64,000 bases of DNA from the NCBI GenBank assembly GCA_903862425.1, contig CAIOYC010000016.1:34138-98137 (forward strand), given 5' to 3'. This document shows positions 16,921-26,666 of this stretch, piece after piece. The position numbers and the translations under genes are program-made. The notes under the pieces were generated by a model that worked only from the letters and a program-made list of their open reading frames with translations, made no database searches and was not told where the DNA came from. Source of the stretch: an uncultured Caulobacterales bacterium. GTDB taxonomy: Bacteria > Pseudomonadota > Alphaproteobacteria > Caulobacterales > Caulobacteraceae. Positions within the stretch are counted from its first letter, which is position 1, and each line of letters starts with the position of its first letter.

Positions 16921-17375
16921 TGACATATATTGGGCGAGACATGAATTTAGCCGCCACTGAAGGTTCGCATGGACGCCTGTCCGACCTGGGTAGTGGCCGC
17001 CCTACTATGGCTGATGTCCCGAAACCGCGGTTTTCGCGAACTGTTGGCGACCGGTGCAAGCGAATGCCGCGCCCTGATCGATTCCATGATCCCGGCCGCG
17101 CTGGCCGCTCGCGGGCCTGTCGCCGTGTCTGAAATTGAAGCCATGAGGCCTGCCTAGGATAGCCGATCGAAGGGGGGCTATTAGTTTTCGAAGTGTTGAG
17201 CGGCCGACTGAAGGCGGCTATGGAGTTGCATGCATCAAGAGTTGGGCGTTCGCCCAACGCCAACCTGCCCTCCCAGGCAAGGTGGAGGCCTCCTTCGAGG
17301 CGATGTGGCCGATTTTCGGCAACGAATTGGGTCGTTCCGCGCCCTTTCGTCAACGACGACAGGGAAGCGAATACG
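16921..17375. other. Intergenic stretch with no supported gene
   Basis: Between vapC and the ACT-like gene, 455 bases. Short open frames exist on the plus strand (for example 16969-17157) but show no recognisable domain or good ribosome-binding site. GTTGGGC-GTTC-GCCCAAC at 17241-17258 makes a 7-bp hairpin without a T-run. I see nothing else. Confidence 0.5.
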
Positions 17376-17702
17376 ATGGCGCGAGACCTTACTGACATCC
17401 TGCCCGATGACGAGTTTGAAACGGCCTTTCCGGGGTGTGCGCTTACGCATGTCTTGACGATCGCTGGGCGCGATCAACTCGAAATCACCTTGGAAGCTTT
17501 ACAGGCGATCCGCTCGAGCGGCGCCGATCTGGAGGCGCTCCACCTAGATAAACGAGGCGGGGTTTGGGAGCATCGCTTGAGGCTGACGGGACTGCGACCC
17601 CATCATGCGCGCCTACTCTGCAACCGGCTGGCCGCCTTGCCTGGGGTATTAAGGGCGAGTGTCGAACATCAGTTTTCTCGACCAATTCCTTCGCTCGCTT
17701 AG
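17376..17702 (+). CDS. Small ACT-like protein of unknown function
   Basis: 108 residues from the ATG at 17376, with AGGGAAG nine bases upstream. The pattern THVLTIAGRDQLEITLEALQAIR, a central strand EHRLRLTGL and LPGVLRASVEHQ resembles the beta-alpha-beta-beta-alpha-beta plan of ACT domains (as in the small subunit of acetolactate synthase). There is no catalytic domain. It lies 42 bases before the transketolase-like gene and might bind an effector for it, but that is only suggested by proximity. Confidence 0.5.
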   Translation: MARDLTDILPDDEFETAFPGCALTHVLTIAGRDQLEITLEALQAIRSSGADLEALHLDKRGGVWEHRLRLTGLRPHHARLLCNRLAALPGVLRASVEHQFSRPIPSLA

Positions 17703-17744
17703 ATGAACTGACCCTTTGCCGCCCTTGCCCACCTTTGGACGAAC

Positions 17745-20126
17745 ATGACCCTACTCCAGCCTCATCGCCCCCTTCCCTCAGCCGCGAACGCTATGCGTCC
17801 CGACCCCGTCGCCCTGAAGGCGCTGGAACAGAAGGTGCTGTGGCTGTCCACCTGGGTGATCCACAACGCCAACCACCTGCGGCCCTCGCGCGACGGGCTG
17901 AAAGTGGGCGGCCACCAGTCGTCCAGCGCCAGCGTCGTCAGCCTGATGACGGCGCTCTACTTTCATGCCCTGCGCCCGCAGGACCGCATCGCGGTGAAGC
18001 CGCACGCCTCGCCGGTGATGCACGCGATCCAGTACCTCCTCGGCAATGAGGACGTGCAGCAACTGAAGCGCTTCCGGGCGCTGGGCGGCGCGCAGTCCTA
18101 TCCCTCGCGCACCAAGGACAAGACCGAGGTGGACTTCTCCACGGGCTCGGTGGGCCTCGGCGTGGCCGCCACCCTCTTCGCCTCCATTGTCCAGGACTAT
18201 GTGGCCGCCCACGGCCTGATCGGGCCGCAGAGCGAGGCGGGGCGGATGATCGCCCTGATGGGCGACGCCGAGCTGGACGAAGGCAATGTCTATGAGGCCC
18301 TGCTGGAGGGCTGGAAGCACGATGTTCGGAACCTGTGGTGGATCATCGACTACAACCGCCAGAGCCTGGACGGCGTGGTCAATGACGAGCTGTTCCACAA
18401 GATCGAGGGCTTCTTCAGAAATGTAGGTTGGAACGTCGTCACCCTGAAGTTCGGGCGCAAGCTGGAGGCGGCGCGCCATGGCCCGGCGGGCGAGGCGCTG
18501 CTGCACTGGATCGAGACCTGCCCCAACCAGCTCTATTCCGCCCTGACGTTCAAAGGCGGCCCGGCGTGGCGCTCGCGCCTCACCACCGACCTCGGCGGTA
18601 CCCGAGGGCTGAAGACGCTGCTGGACAACCACGACGACGCCTCACTGTCCGACCTGCTGACCAATCTCGGCGGCCACGACCTAGAGACCATTCTCGACGC
18701 CTTCGACGCGGCCAACGCCAGCGAGCAGCCTCACTGCTTCGTCGCCTACACCATCAAAGGCTACGGCCTGCCGCTGCAGGGTCACAAGGATAACCATGCG
18801 GGGCTGATGAACCCGACCCAGCTGGCCGAATTCCAGCGTCTCTGCGCCGTGCCGGCCGGAGAGGAGTGGGCAAGGCTGTCGGGCCTGGCCGATCCCCAAG
18901 CGGTGGAGCGCATCATCCAGGCCGCGCCGATCCGTAGCCGTTCGAAGCTAGCGCCCCCCGCAACGTTGCCGGTCGAGGCCCTGCCCACACCTGCCGGCGA
19001 GGCGCTGTCCACCCAGGAAGCGTTCGGCAAGAACCTGTTCGAGCTGGCGCGTGAGCGCAGCCCGCTGTCGGAGCGGATCGTCACCACCTCGCCGGACGTA
19101 ACCGTCTCCACCAACCTGTCCGGCTGGGTGAACCGTCGCGGCGTGTTCCACTCCTCGGAGCGCGCCGACACTTTTCAGGACGAGAAGATCGCCAGCCCCC
19201 AGAAGTGGCGCATGGGCCCAGCGGGCCAGCACATCGAGCTCGGCATCGCGGAGAACAACCTCTTCCTCATGCTCGGCCAACTTGGTCTGGCGGACCAGTT
19301 CTGGGGCGAGCGGCTACTGCCGATCGGTACGGTCTATGATCCCTTCATCAACCGCGGCCTCGATGCCCTGATCTATGCCTGTTACCAGGGCGCTCGGTTC
19401 ATGATCGTGGCCACTCCGTCCGGGATCACGCTGGCGCCCGAAGGCGGCGCGCACCAGTCGATCAACACGCCCCTGATCGGCATGGCGCAGGACGGGCTGA
19501 GCTATTTCGAGCCCGCTTATGCCGATGAACTGGCCGAGATCATGCGCTGGTCCTTCGAGCACATGCAGGCGGACGATGGCGGTTCGGTCTATCTGCGCCT
19601 GACCACCCGGAGCATCGAGCAGCTTCCCCGCGCACTCACACCCGAGCAGGCCAAGGGCGTGATCGAGGGCGGCTATTGGCTGCGCAGGCCGAGCGCCAAC
19701 ACTGCGCTCTGCATCGCCTATGTGGGCGCCATCGCGCCGGAGGCGCATGTGGCGGTGCAGTCGCTGCTGGAGCGCAATCCGGGCATGGGCGTGATGGCCA
19801 TCACCTCGCCGGATCGGCTCTACAGCGGTTGGAAGGCGGCGCAGGCAAGACGCGTCGCCGGCGAGGTTAGCGCCACCAGCCCCGTCGAGCACCTGATGGA
19901 CGCCCTGCCCCGAGATGCGACCATCGTCTCCGTGCTCGACGGTCATCCCATGACGCTGAGCTGGCTCGGCGCGGTGCAGGGCAACCCAGTGCAGACGCTC
20001 GGTGTGGAGAAGTTCGGCCAGTCCGCCGACTTGCCGGACCTCTATCGACTCCACGGCATCGACGCCGCCGCCATCGTCGCAGCCGCACGCGCAGCGCCCA
20101 GGATCAGGCCGCGCCGACCCATGTAA
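17745..20126 (+). CDS. Transketolase-like / homodimeric E1-type thiamine diphosphate enzyme
   Basis: 793 residues, close to the length of homodimeric pyruvate dehydrogenase E1 and longer than ordinary transketolases. The TPP-binding motif is GDAELDEGN through DYNRQSLD. The N-terminal domain shows VGGHQSSSASVVSLMTALY and FSTGSVGLGVAATLF. The middle domain has HIELGIAENNLFLMLGQLGLAD, with the Glu expected to activate thiamine, and the C-terminal third follows. The lipoyl-binding partners of pyruvate dehydrogenase are not nearby, so it may act alone as a transketolase-type enzyme. Exact substrates are uncertain. Confidence 0.85.
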   Translation: MTLLQPHRPLPSAANAMRPDPVALKALEQKVLWLSTWVIHNANHLRPSRDGLKVGGHQSSSASVVSLMTALYFHALRPQDRIAVKPHASPVMHAIQYLLGNEDVQQLKRFRALGGAQSYPSRTKDKTEVDFSTGSVGLGVAATLFASIVQDYVAAHGLIGPQSEAGRMIALMGDAELDEGNVYEALLEGWKHDVRNLWWIIDYNRQSLDGVVNDELFHKIEGFFRNVGWNVVTLKFGRKLEAARHGPAGEALLHWIETCPNQLYSALTFKGGPAWRSRLTTDLGGTRGLKTLLDNHDDASLSDLLTNLGGHDLETILDAFDAANASEQPHCFVAYTIKGYGLPLQGHKDNHAGLMNPTQLAEFQRLCAVPAGEEWARLSGLADPQAVERIIQAAPIRSRSKLAPPATLPVEALPTPAGEALSTQEAFGKNLFELARERSPLSERIVTTSPDVTVSTNLSGWVNRRGVFHSSERADTFQDEKIASPQKWRMGPAGQHIELGIAENNLFLMLGQLGLADQFWGERLLPIGTVYDPFINRGLDALIYACYQGARFMIVATPSGITLAPEGGAHQSINTPLIGMAQDGLSYFEPAYADELAEIMRWSFEHMQADDGGSVYLRLTTRSIEQLPRALTPEQAKGVIEGGYWLRRPSANTALCIAYVGAIAPEAHVAVQSLLERNPGMGVMAITSPDRLYSGWKAAQARRVAGEVSATSPVEHLMDALPRDATIVSVLDGHPMTLSWLGAVQGNPVQTLGVEKFGQSADLPDLYRLHGIDAAAIVAAARAAPRIRPRRPM

Positions 20127-20842
20127 CTGGCCGAGCTCTGGCCGGGCACCCTCAATGTCGCATCTCAACGAGCTGGCGCTAGAGGTCGTTGGGGTGGCCC
20201 CTCGGGACTACGCCTCAGCCGGCGTCTTACTTTCGGAGCCTCACCAAGAAGGCCTGCGCCTCCGTGCGAAGGGCGCCGAAACACGTCGTCCGCGCGGACG
20301 AAGACCGCCCGCAGTTGCGGATCAGGACCCAAAGATTCCCCGAGCAAAATTGCAAACGCCACAGCAGGTGTCGTTGATGGCTGAAAGAATATATCGATTA
20401 GGCGGTGAAGCTTTGCGATGCCGGCAGCCTTGGCCGTCGCTGCGGTGACAGATCGTGCGAAGCGACGCTGCGCCTCTCACGTCACCGAGGACGGCCTAGA
20501 CATCGACCCAAATAGGCCGGGAAGCTCAATCAGTGACCTGGGGTGTGCAAAAAAGATGCGCGAAGGGCTCGACTGCTCATCCCCGCTCGAGGTGGAATCT
20601 TCGTCGCGAGTGCGTTTCAAGAGGCGCCAAACCAGCGCAATGAAAGACTTTTGAGCCACAGCAACGGCAAAGAACCAAGCCTTGAAGACTTCAGATTGAG
20701 AGGCCGCAACGCCGCTGATCTCTGAGCCGCGGTCAAGGCCTAATGACCGCATTAGATTTGGAGATTTGTCACATGTCGCCAAATCCGTTCGGCTCGCTTT
20801 CCAGCAGCCGGCCATTGTCCGGCAACGGCGGGGGGCCATCGC
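20127..20842. other. Intergenic stretch, possible TetR-tail remnant
   Basis: About 715 bases between the thiamine enzyme and the TonB receptor. On the minus strand near 20200-20380 a frame reads AFAILLGESLGPDPQLRAV, which resembles the C-terminal domain of some TetR regulators, but no DNA-binding part or start is present. The last 100 bases hold the palindrome described at 20740. Nothing else is supported. Confidence 0.35.
20740..20755. promoter_or_regulatory. CTAAT-type palindrome 1 (putative GcvA-like LysR site)
   Basis: CTAATGACCGCATTAG, with 6-bp arms, 87 bases before the TonB receptor start. Two further 16-bp sites of the same form lie at 28330 and 30090, each before a transcription unit of the same locus. 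CTAAT is the reported GcvA half-site, and a GcvA-like LysR gene is in the locus. Confidence 0.6.
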
Positions 20843-23116
20843 ATGCGCAACATCGGCAACATTCCACGGGGGGTCCGGCAGAGCTCGGCGGGTAAGGTCG
20901 CGCTTCGCCTCTTAGGCGGTGTGGCCGTCTCAGCGATCACGAGCACCTTGGCATTGGCGCAGACCTCGACACCTGTAGCCATCGCCACGCAAACCAATGA
21001 TGTTGTCGTAACCGCCCAGAAGCGGTCAGAACGGCTGTTGAGCGTACCGGCCCCCGTCACCGCGATCACCGCCGCGGATCTGTTTCGGACCCAGGCCATC
21101 CGACTGGACGACCTGACCGCCAAGATTCCAGGGCTTACCCTGATCGCCGATCGCGAAGGTGAAACCCAAATCATCATCCGCGGTATCACCACCGGAACGC
21201 CGGTCAACTCAACGGTCTCGACCTATATCGACGACGTACCGTTCGGCTCCTCCACCAACGCGGCTCTGGGCGGCTGGTTGAGCCCGGATCTTGACCCCAG
21301 TGACCTGCAGCGGATCGAAGTTCTCCGGGGCCCGCAGGGCACGCTTTATGGTGCAAGCTCGCTCGGCGGCCTGGTTAAGTACGTCACCGCAGCGCCGGAC
21401 CTCAAAAACTACGCCGGCCGCATCGAGCTGGACGGCAGCACGATCGACCACGGAGGGAGTGGATACGGCGTTCGCCTTATGGCCAACATCCCCGTGATCG
21501 CCGACACCTTGGCGGTTCGCGTCAGCGGATACGACCGGCGCGACCCCGGCTATATCGACAATCCGAACCTGGGTTTGAGCGACGTCAATCGCTCGCTGGT
21601 GAACGGTGGCCGCGTTTCGGCGCTCTGGACTCCCCTGCCGCGGCTCTCGGTGAACGTGAGCGCGGTCATCCAGGACCTCAAGAATTATGGATCATCGGAC
21701 GAAGACGTCACCTTGAGCGGCAACAGCGTCGGGGCTCCCAGCACTAGTGAATTCAAGCAAATTCGCTACGTGGCTGAGCCCTTGGACGTACGCTACCGGC
21801 TCTACAGCGCCACATTGAACTATGATCTTCAGTGGGCCAACCTCGTATCGGTCACGAGCTACAGCACGGAACACGAGGTCGCGATCACCGACCAAACCGC
21901 TCAACTCGGCGCGGCGCTTGCCGGCGCCTTTGGGTTGTCGAACGTCGGGTTTGACGTCGGCTCCAATCTTCTGCTGCACAAAGCCACTCAAGAGATCCGA
22001 CTGGAGTCTGCGCCCGGGAGCAAGCTTGAATGGCGCGTCGGCGGGTTCTTCACCCACGAGCATAGCGATCGGGACGAACCCAGCACGGCCTTCTTCACCA
22101 CCACCCACACGGTCATTCCGCTGCCGGGCCAGGTCTTCTTCGCGAACCTGAACTCCCGCTACACCGAATATGCGGGCTTCGCGGATCTAACCTATCACTT
22201 CACGCCTCAATTCGATGTGGCCGGTGGCATTCGTTACAGCAAGAACAACCAGCACTTTGTCGACATCTCGGGCGGCCTGGCGGCGGGGGGCACCAGCACC
22301 ATCGCCCACACCTCTTCAGACGACTCGACGACCTTCTTGATCACCCCGCGCTATAAGCTCGATGCCAACAATATGATCTATGCGCGCATCGCCTCCGGCT
22401 ATCGCCCGGGCGGTCCGAACGCGACGACGCTTTCCCAGATCGCCGCCGGAGTGCCGACGGCCTATCAGCCGGACACGCTGACCGATTACGATCTTGGCTA
22501 TAAGGCGAACCTTCTGGATCATCGCCTGACCCTGGATCTATCGGCCTTCCATATTGACTGGCACGACATCCAGATCACCACCATTTTCAACGGCATCTCC
22601 AGCTCGGGCAATGGCGGCACGGCCCGAAGCGACGGCTTTGAAGGCAGTGCGGTCTACACGCCGATCCATGGCCTGACCCTGGCTGGGAACCTCACCTATA
22701 CCGACGCCCGGCTCACCGAAAACGCGCCTGGCGTAAACGGCAAGAGCGGCGATCGACTACCCAATGTGGCCAAATGGGCCGCCGGATTTAGCGCCGACTA
22801 CGACTTCCCGATCAACGGCGACACCGCCGGGTTCGTCGGCGCCAGCGCTCACTATCTCGGCGATCGGGTCGCACGCTTTGTTTCGGGCTCGCCGGCCACC
22901 TTCGTGCGGCCAAGCCTTCCGAGCTACACGACGGTGGATCTGCGGGCTGGGATTACCTTCAAGCGCTTCACCTTCGAGCTCTACGCCAAGAATGTGGGCG
23001 ATGAGCGCGGCTTCAACAACGTGACCTCCAACGCCAATTCCGGATACCAGGCGCCGTTCTCAGCCTCGCTCATCACACCAAGGACCATCGGCATCTCCGT
23101 CAGCGCGAAGTATTGA
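20843..23116 (+). CDS. TonB-dependent outer-membrane receptor
   Basis: 757 residues. Signal peptide (VAVSAITSTLALAQ), TonB box-like NDVVVTAQKRSERL, plug domain (IIIRGITTG, YIDDVPFGS, EVLRGPQGTLYGASSLGG) and beta-barrel ending in a short ISVSAKY. The ATG follows a GGGGGG-rich ribosome-binding site. It heads a run with the periplasmic amidohydrolase and the POT transporter, each seven bases after the last, which suggests that the substrate is a peptide or amide conjugate. The palindrome at 20740 probably controls it. Confidence 0.92.
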   Translation: MRNIGNIPRGVRQSSAGKVALRLLGGVAVSAITSTLALAQTSTPVAIATQTNDVVVTAQKRSERLLSVPAPVTAITAADLFRTQAIRLDDLTAKIPGLTLIADREGETQIIIRGITTGTPVNSTVSTYIDDVPFGSSTNAALGGWLSPDLDPSDLQRIEVLRGPQGTLYGASSLGGLVKYVTAAPDLKNYAGRIELDGSTIDHGGSGYGVRLMANIPVIADTLAVRVSGYDRRDPGYIDNPNLGLSDVNRSLVNGGRVSALWTPLPRLSVNVSAVIQDLKNYGSSDEDVTLSGNSVGAPSTSEFKQIRYVAEPLDVRYRLYSATLNYDLQWANLVSVTSYSTEHEVAITDQTAQLGAALAGAFGLSNVGFDVGSNLLLHKATQEIRLESAPGSKLEWRVGGFFTHEHSDRDEPSTAFFTTTHTVIPLPGQVFFANLNSRYTEYAGFADLTYHFTPQFDVAGGIRYSKNNQHFVDISGGLAAGGTSTIAHTSSDDSTTFLITPRYKLDANNMIYARIASGYRPGGPNATTLSQIAAGVPTAYQPDTLTDYDLGYKANLLDHRLTLDLSAFHIDWHDIQITTIFNGISSSGNGGTARSDGFEGSAVYTPIHGLTLAGNLTYTDARLTENAPGVNGKSGDRLPNVAKWAAGFSADYDFPINGDTAGFVGASAHYLGDRVARFVSGSPATFVRPSLPSYTTVDLRAGITFKRFTFELYAKNVGDERGFNNVTSNANSGYQAPFSASLITPRTIGISVSAKY

Positions 23117-23123
23117 TGCCGTC

Positions 23124-24194
23124 ATGACCCAGCCTCTCAGAACCGCACTCGCCGCACTCGCCTTGAGCTTCGGCATGGGTTTAACAGGCTGGGCCAATGC
23201 GCACGCCGTCGTGATCAGCCACCCGCCGGTGGCTGATCACCATCTGCACATCTTCTCCGCCGAGGGCTCGCGGGTTTTGGACCTGATCTGCAAGGCGCTC
23301 GGCCCCAAAGGCTGTCCGCCGCAAAGATCGACTGCGCCTTCGACAGGTGCGGACGTTCTCATGGCTCTGGACAAGGCCGGTATCCGCGACGGCGTCCTTC
23401 TGTCGGGCGGTTACTTCTTCGGGTCGCCCGAAGTGGCCGACCAGCACCTTGATGTGGCCAAGGGCATGCGAGACGAGAACACCTTCATCGTCGGCGAAGC
23501 GAAGGCATCGTGTGGTCGCCTGTCCGCCTTTGTCAGCGTGCCGCCCCTCTCTCCGGACGCCGTAGCGGAGATCCATTATTGGGGCAAAAAGGGCGGCGCG
23601 ACGGGGCTAAAGCTTCATCTTGGTAGCGCCAGATTCGACTTTCGAGATCCGGACCAGGTGGGAAAGCTGGCGGCCATCTTCAAAGCAGCGGGTGAAGAAC
23701 ACCTGGCGATCGTTATTCATATGCAAACGCGCTTGAAGGACTACGGCGCGGAAGACGCCAAGATTTTCCTTCGCGACGTCTATCCGATGGCCCGCGGTTC
23801 AATCATCCAGGTCGCCCACGCCGCCGGAAGCGGGGGCGTGGATGACGGCGAGCTGGCGGCGCTCGGCGCTTTCGCCGAGGCGATCGCCGCCAATCCGCGG
23901 AGCACTAAGAACCTCTATTTCGATCTCGCCATGGTGCCGGACCTCTTCGCCAATGAGGGTAAGATACCCGCCTCCCCTGCTCACGTGGCCGCGCTTGAGG
24001 ACTTGATGCACAAGATCGGCCTGAAGCGCTTTCTGCTCGGGTCCGATTACGTGCTCGGCCTCGATCTCAAGGCCTATTACGCCAATGAGCAATCATCGCT
24101 CGGCCTCAACGCAGCCGACTGGCGCACGCTGGCTTCCAATCTAGCGCCTTACATCCGTTCAAAGTCCGCCCGACACTGCACCGTCGCCCGTTAG
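23124..24194 (+). CDS. Periplasmic amidohydrolase (TIM-barrel metal-dependent hydrolase)
   Basis: 356 residues with a signal peptide (LAALALSFGMGLTGWANAHA). The metal site of the amidohydrolase superfamily can be followed: HxH at 40-42 in ADHHLHIF, Lys in GLKLHLG, His in IVIHMQTR, His in QVAHAAGSG and Asp in LLGSDYV. The reaction is hydrolysis of an amide or ester bond in the periplasm; substrate unknown. Its place between an outer-membrane receptor and an inner-membrane peptide carrier suggests it trims the incoming compound. It starts seven bases after the receptor stop. Confidence 0.82.
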   Translation: MTQPLRTALAALALSFGMGLTGWANAHAVVISHPPVADHHLHIFSAEGSRVLDLICKALGPKGCPPQRSTAPSTGADVLMALDKAGIRDGVLLSGGYFFGSPEVADQHLDVAKGMRDENTFIVGEAKASCGRLSAFVSVPPLSPDAVAEIHYWGKKGGATGLKLHLGSARFDFRDPDQVGKLAAIFKAAGEEHLAIVIHMQTRLKDYGAEDAKIFLRDVYPMARGSIIQVAHAAGSGGVDDGELAALGAFAEAIAANPRSTKNLYFDLAMVPDLFANEGKIPASPAHVAALEDLMHKIGLKRFLLGSDYVLGLDLKAYYANEQSSLGLNAADWRTLASNLAPYIRSKSARHCTVAR

Positions 24195-24201
24195 GAACAC
24201 C

Positions 24202-25524
24202 GTGAGCTCATCGGACGCCGGGCACTCCTTGAAGGCGGCGGACTGGTTTGGTCAGCCCCGCGGCCTGACCATCCTTTTCCTCACCGACATGTGGGAGCAG
24301 TTCTCGTTCTACGGAATGCGAGCGCTCCTGGTCTATTACATGATCAAGCAGCTGCTGATCCCCCAACAGCAAGCTTCGCTGATCTATGGCCTCTACGCGG
24401 CCTGTGTCTTCCTCACCCCGCTCATCGGCGGCGCCATCGCGGACCGTTGGCTTGGCCGCAAGACAGCCGTGGTGTTGGGCGGCCTGATCATGGCCTGCGG
24501 CCATTTCGTGATGGCGTTCGAGCCTCTGTTCTATCCCGCACTGATCATGATCGCCTCGGGCAACGGCTTGTTCATGCCGTCCCTGCCCGGCCAGATCGAT
24601 GGCCTCTATAGCCACGACGATCCACGCCGGCGCTCCGCCTATAATGTCTACTATGTCGGCATCAATCTGGGCGCGTTTCTTGCGCCCCTGGTGGCCGGCA
24701 CCATTGGAGAGATCTACGGCTGGCATTGGGGCTTTGGCGTCGCCGGCATCGGCATGGTGATCGGCCTTTTGACCTATCTGGCCGGCGGCCGATATCTGCC
24801 AGTGGATGAGCGCACCGTCAGGCGCGCCAAGCCGGAACGCGACGTATCGACGGCCACGTCGGAGGGCTGGACCCGCAAGGCGGTGTTTGATCGCTTTGTC
24901 CTTCTCCTCAGCATCGCCGCCTGTGTCGTTGTGTTCAGGGGCGCTTATGAGCAGATTGGCAACACCGTCGCCCTCTGGCTTGACCAGGGCGTCGACCGCT
25001 CGGTCTCGGCGCGGTGGGCCGTGCCGCTAACCTGGTTCCAGGCCCTCAATCCGCTCGAGGTCTTTCTCTTCTCGCCGGTCCTGATCTCACTGTGGACCCG
25101 GCGGGCGGCGGTCAACAAAGAGCCCTCCTCCATCGTCAAGATGTGGACCGGCGCGATCCTCGTGGCCTGCTCCTACGGCCTCCTGGCGCTGGTGGCCTGG
25201 TGGTCGTCGGCGCATGGCGTACGCTCAAGGTGGCTTTGGCTGATGGTGTTCTTCGTGGTTATGACCATCGGCGAACTTCACATCCTGCCGGTGGGACTGG
25301 GCCTGTTTGGCCGCCTGGCGCCGCACAGCTTTTCCGCCACCACCATCGCCACCTGGTATCTGGCCGGCTTCTTCGGCAATCTCCTGGCCGGCTGGCTCGG
25401 CGGTTTCTGGAGCGATATCGGCCACGGGCTCTTCTTCAGCCTGGTCGCCGCCTTGGCGCTCGGGGGCGGGCTTCTGCTGCTCACCCTCCGGCGCTGGGCC
25501 GGGCGAGTAGAGGCCCAGGCCTAG
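24202..25524 (+). CDS. POT/PTR family proton-coupled peptide transporter
   Basis: 440 residues with about twelve to fourteen hydrophobic segments. The N-terminal family motif appears as DMWEQFSFYGMRALLVYY, with the Arg of the canonical ExxER motif replaced by Gln-Phe order, and GGAIADRWLGRKTAVVLGG and YNVYYVGINLGAFLAPL are typical. POT carriers import di- and tripeptides with protons. The start is GTG after AGGAA. The gene converges on the aminotransferase gene with a 4-base overlap of the two ends. The changed ExxER motif could alter proton coupling. Confidence 0.88.
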   Translation: MSSSDAGHSLKAADWFGQPRGLTILFLTDMWEQFSFYGMRALLVYYMIKQLLIPQQQASLIYGLYAACVFLTPLIGGAIADRWLGRKTAVVLGGLIMACGHFVMAFEPLFYPALIMIASGNGLFMPSLPGQIDGLYSHDDPRRRSAYNVYYVGINLGAFLAPLVAGTIGEIYGWHWGFGVAGIGMVIGLLTYLAGGRYLPVDERTVRRAKPERDVSTATSEGWTRKAVFDRFVLLLSIAACVVVFRGAYEQIGNTVALWLDQGVDRSVSARWAVPLTWFQALNPLEVFLFSPVLISLWTRRAAVNKEPSSIVKMWTGAILVACSYGLLALVAWWSSAHGVRSRWLWLMVFFVVMTIGELHILPVGLGLFGRLAPHSFSATTIATWYLAGFFGNLLAGWLGGFWSDIGHGLFFSLVAALALGGGLLLLTLRRWAGRVEAQA

Positions 25525-26666
25525 ACCGTAAGCCTCGGCGCAGCGGCTTCGAACCAGGGCTCCATACGACCGATGGCGTCCTCGACCTCTCGGGTGGAGA
25601 CCGCGAAGCTCATGCGCATGTAGCGTCGGCCCTCCACGGGGTCAAAATCGACGCCTGGCGCAGTCGCGACGCCGGTCGCGCGCAACAAGGCCTTGCAGAA
25701 GGTAAGGCTATCATCGGTGAGGTGGCCAATATCGGCGTAGAGGTAGAAGGCGCCGTCTGGGGGTGCGATGGCGCTCAAGCCCAGTCGCGGCAGGGCGTCC
25801 AGCAGCAGAGCCCGATTGCGTGCGTAAACGCGTAGATGACCGTCCAACTCCTCGCGGCTGTCGAGGGCTGCGAGGCCAGCGTGCTGACTGAGTGAAGGCG
25901 CCGTCAAAAAGAGATTGCCCACAAAGGCGCGAGCGCGGTGCAGGTGGGCTGGGGGCACAAGCAGCCAACCTAGCCTCCAACCCACCATGCTGAAGTATTT
26001 GGAAAAGCTGTTGACCACCAAGGCTTCGGGTTCGAACTCCAACATCGAGCGCGCCGGCGGCCCGTAGCTTAGGCCGTGATAGATCTCGTCGGAAATGATG
26101 CGGATATTGCGCGCCCGGCAAAGCTCGGCGATGGCCTTGAGCTCGGCCGGCTCGATAATTGTGCCGGTCGGATTGGCGGGGCTGGCGATGATCACGCCAT
26201 CTGGCGCGGGATCGAGCGTAGCTAGCGCCGCAGCGGTCAATTGATAGCGGCTCTCGGTCCCGCAAGCGATCTCCACCGGGCTCATGTGCAAGGCCCGCAA
26301 GGTGTTGCGATAGGCGACATAACCAGGTCGCGCCAAGGCGACACGATCGCCAGGTGAAAAGCTGGAGCTCAGCGCCAGAACCAGCGCTGGCGAGGCGCCG
26401 CAGGTGAGAATGAACTGGTCCGGTTGGGCCTCGACTGCGTAGGTTTCGCGGTAATGCTGCGCCAGGCGCGCCTTGAGCTTGGGACTTTCCCAATAGCCCA
26501 GGCCATCGGTATCAAGCACATGATGGGCTGCGGCGATCGCCCCGCGAGGCGCTCCGGTGGAGGGCTGCCCAAACTCCATGTGGATGATCGAGCGCCCCTC
26601 CGCCTGCAACACATGCGCCAGGCGGCTGATGGAGATGGCGTGAAAGGGTTCTATCTCAGAAATCAT
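25521..26666 (-). CDS. Class I/II PLP-dependent aminotransferase
   Basis: 381 residues, full length for fold type I. Visible cofactor residues: ASPANPTGTI, Asp193 and Tyr196 in ISDEIYHGLSYG, the Schiff-base Lys223 in NSFSKYFSMVGWRLGW, and the carboxylate-binding Arg in YMRMSFA. The family transaminates L-amino acids or aromatic amino acids with 2-oxoglutarate. The start overlaps the stop of the serine hydrolase gene by four bases (ATGA), so both are translated as a pair. In this locus it would remove the amino group from amino acids released from peptides. Confidence 0.88.
   Translation of the reverse strand: MISEIEPFHAISISRLAHVLQAEGRSIIHMEFGQPSTGAPRGAIAAAHHVLDTDGLGYWESPKLKARLAQHYRETYAVEAQPDQFILTCGASPALVLALSSSFSPGDRVALARPGYVAYRNTLRALHMSPVEIACGTESRYQLTAAALATLDPAPDGVIIASPANPTGTIIEPAELKAIAELCRARNIRIISDEIYHGLSYGPPARSMLEFEPEALVVNSFSKYFSMVGWRLGWLLVPPAHLHRARAFVGNLFLTAPSLSQHAGLAALDSREELDGHLRVYARNRALLLDALPRLGLSAIAPPDGAFYLYADIGHLTDDSLTFCKALLRATGVATAPGVDFDPVEGRRYMRMSFAVSTREVEDAIGRMEPWFEAAAPRLTV

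Noticed and set aside
16969..17157. 62-codon plus-strand frame after vapC
   Set aside because: No ribosome-binding site, no recognisable fold, and composition like non-coding frames.
17241..17258. Hairpin GTTGGGC-GTTC-GCCCAAC as a terminator
   Set aside because: No T-run follows and no gene end is close enough; kept only as a note in the intergenic entry.
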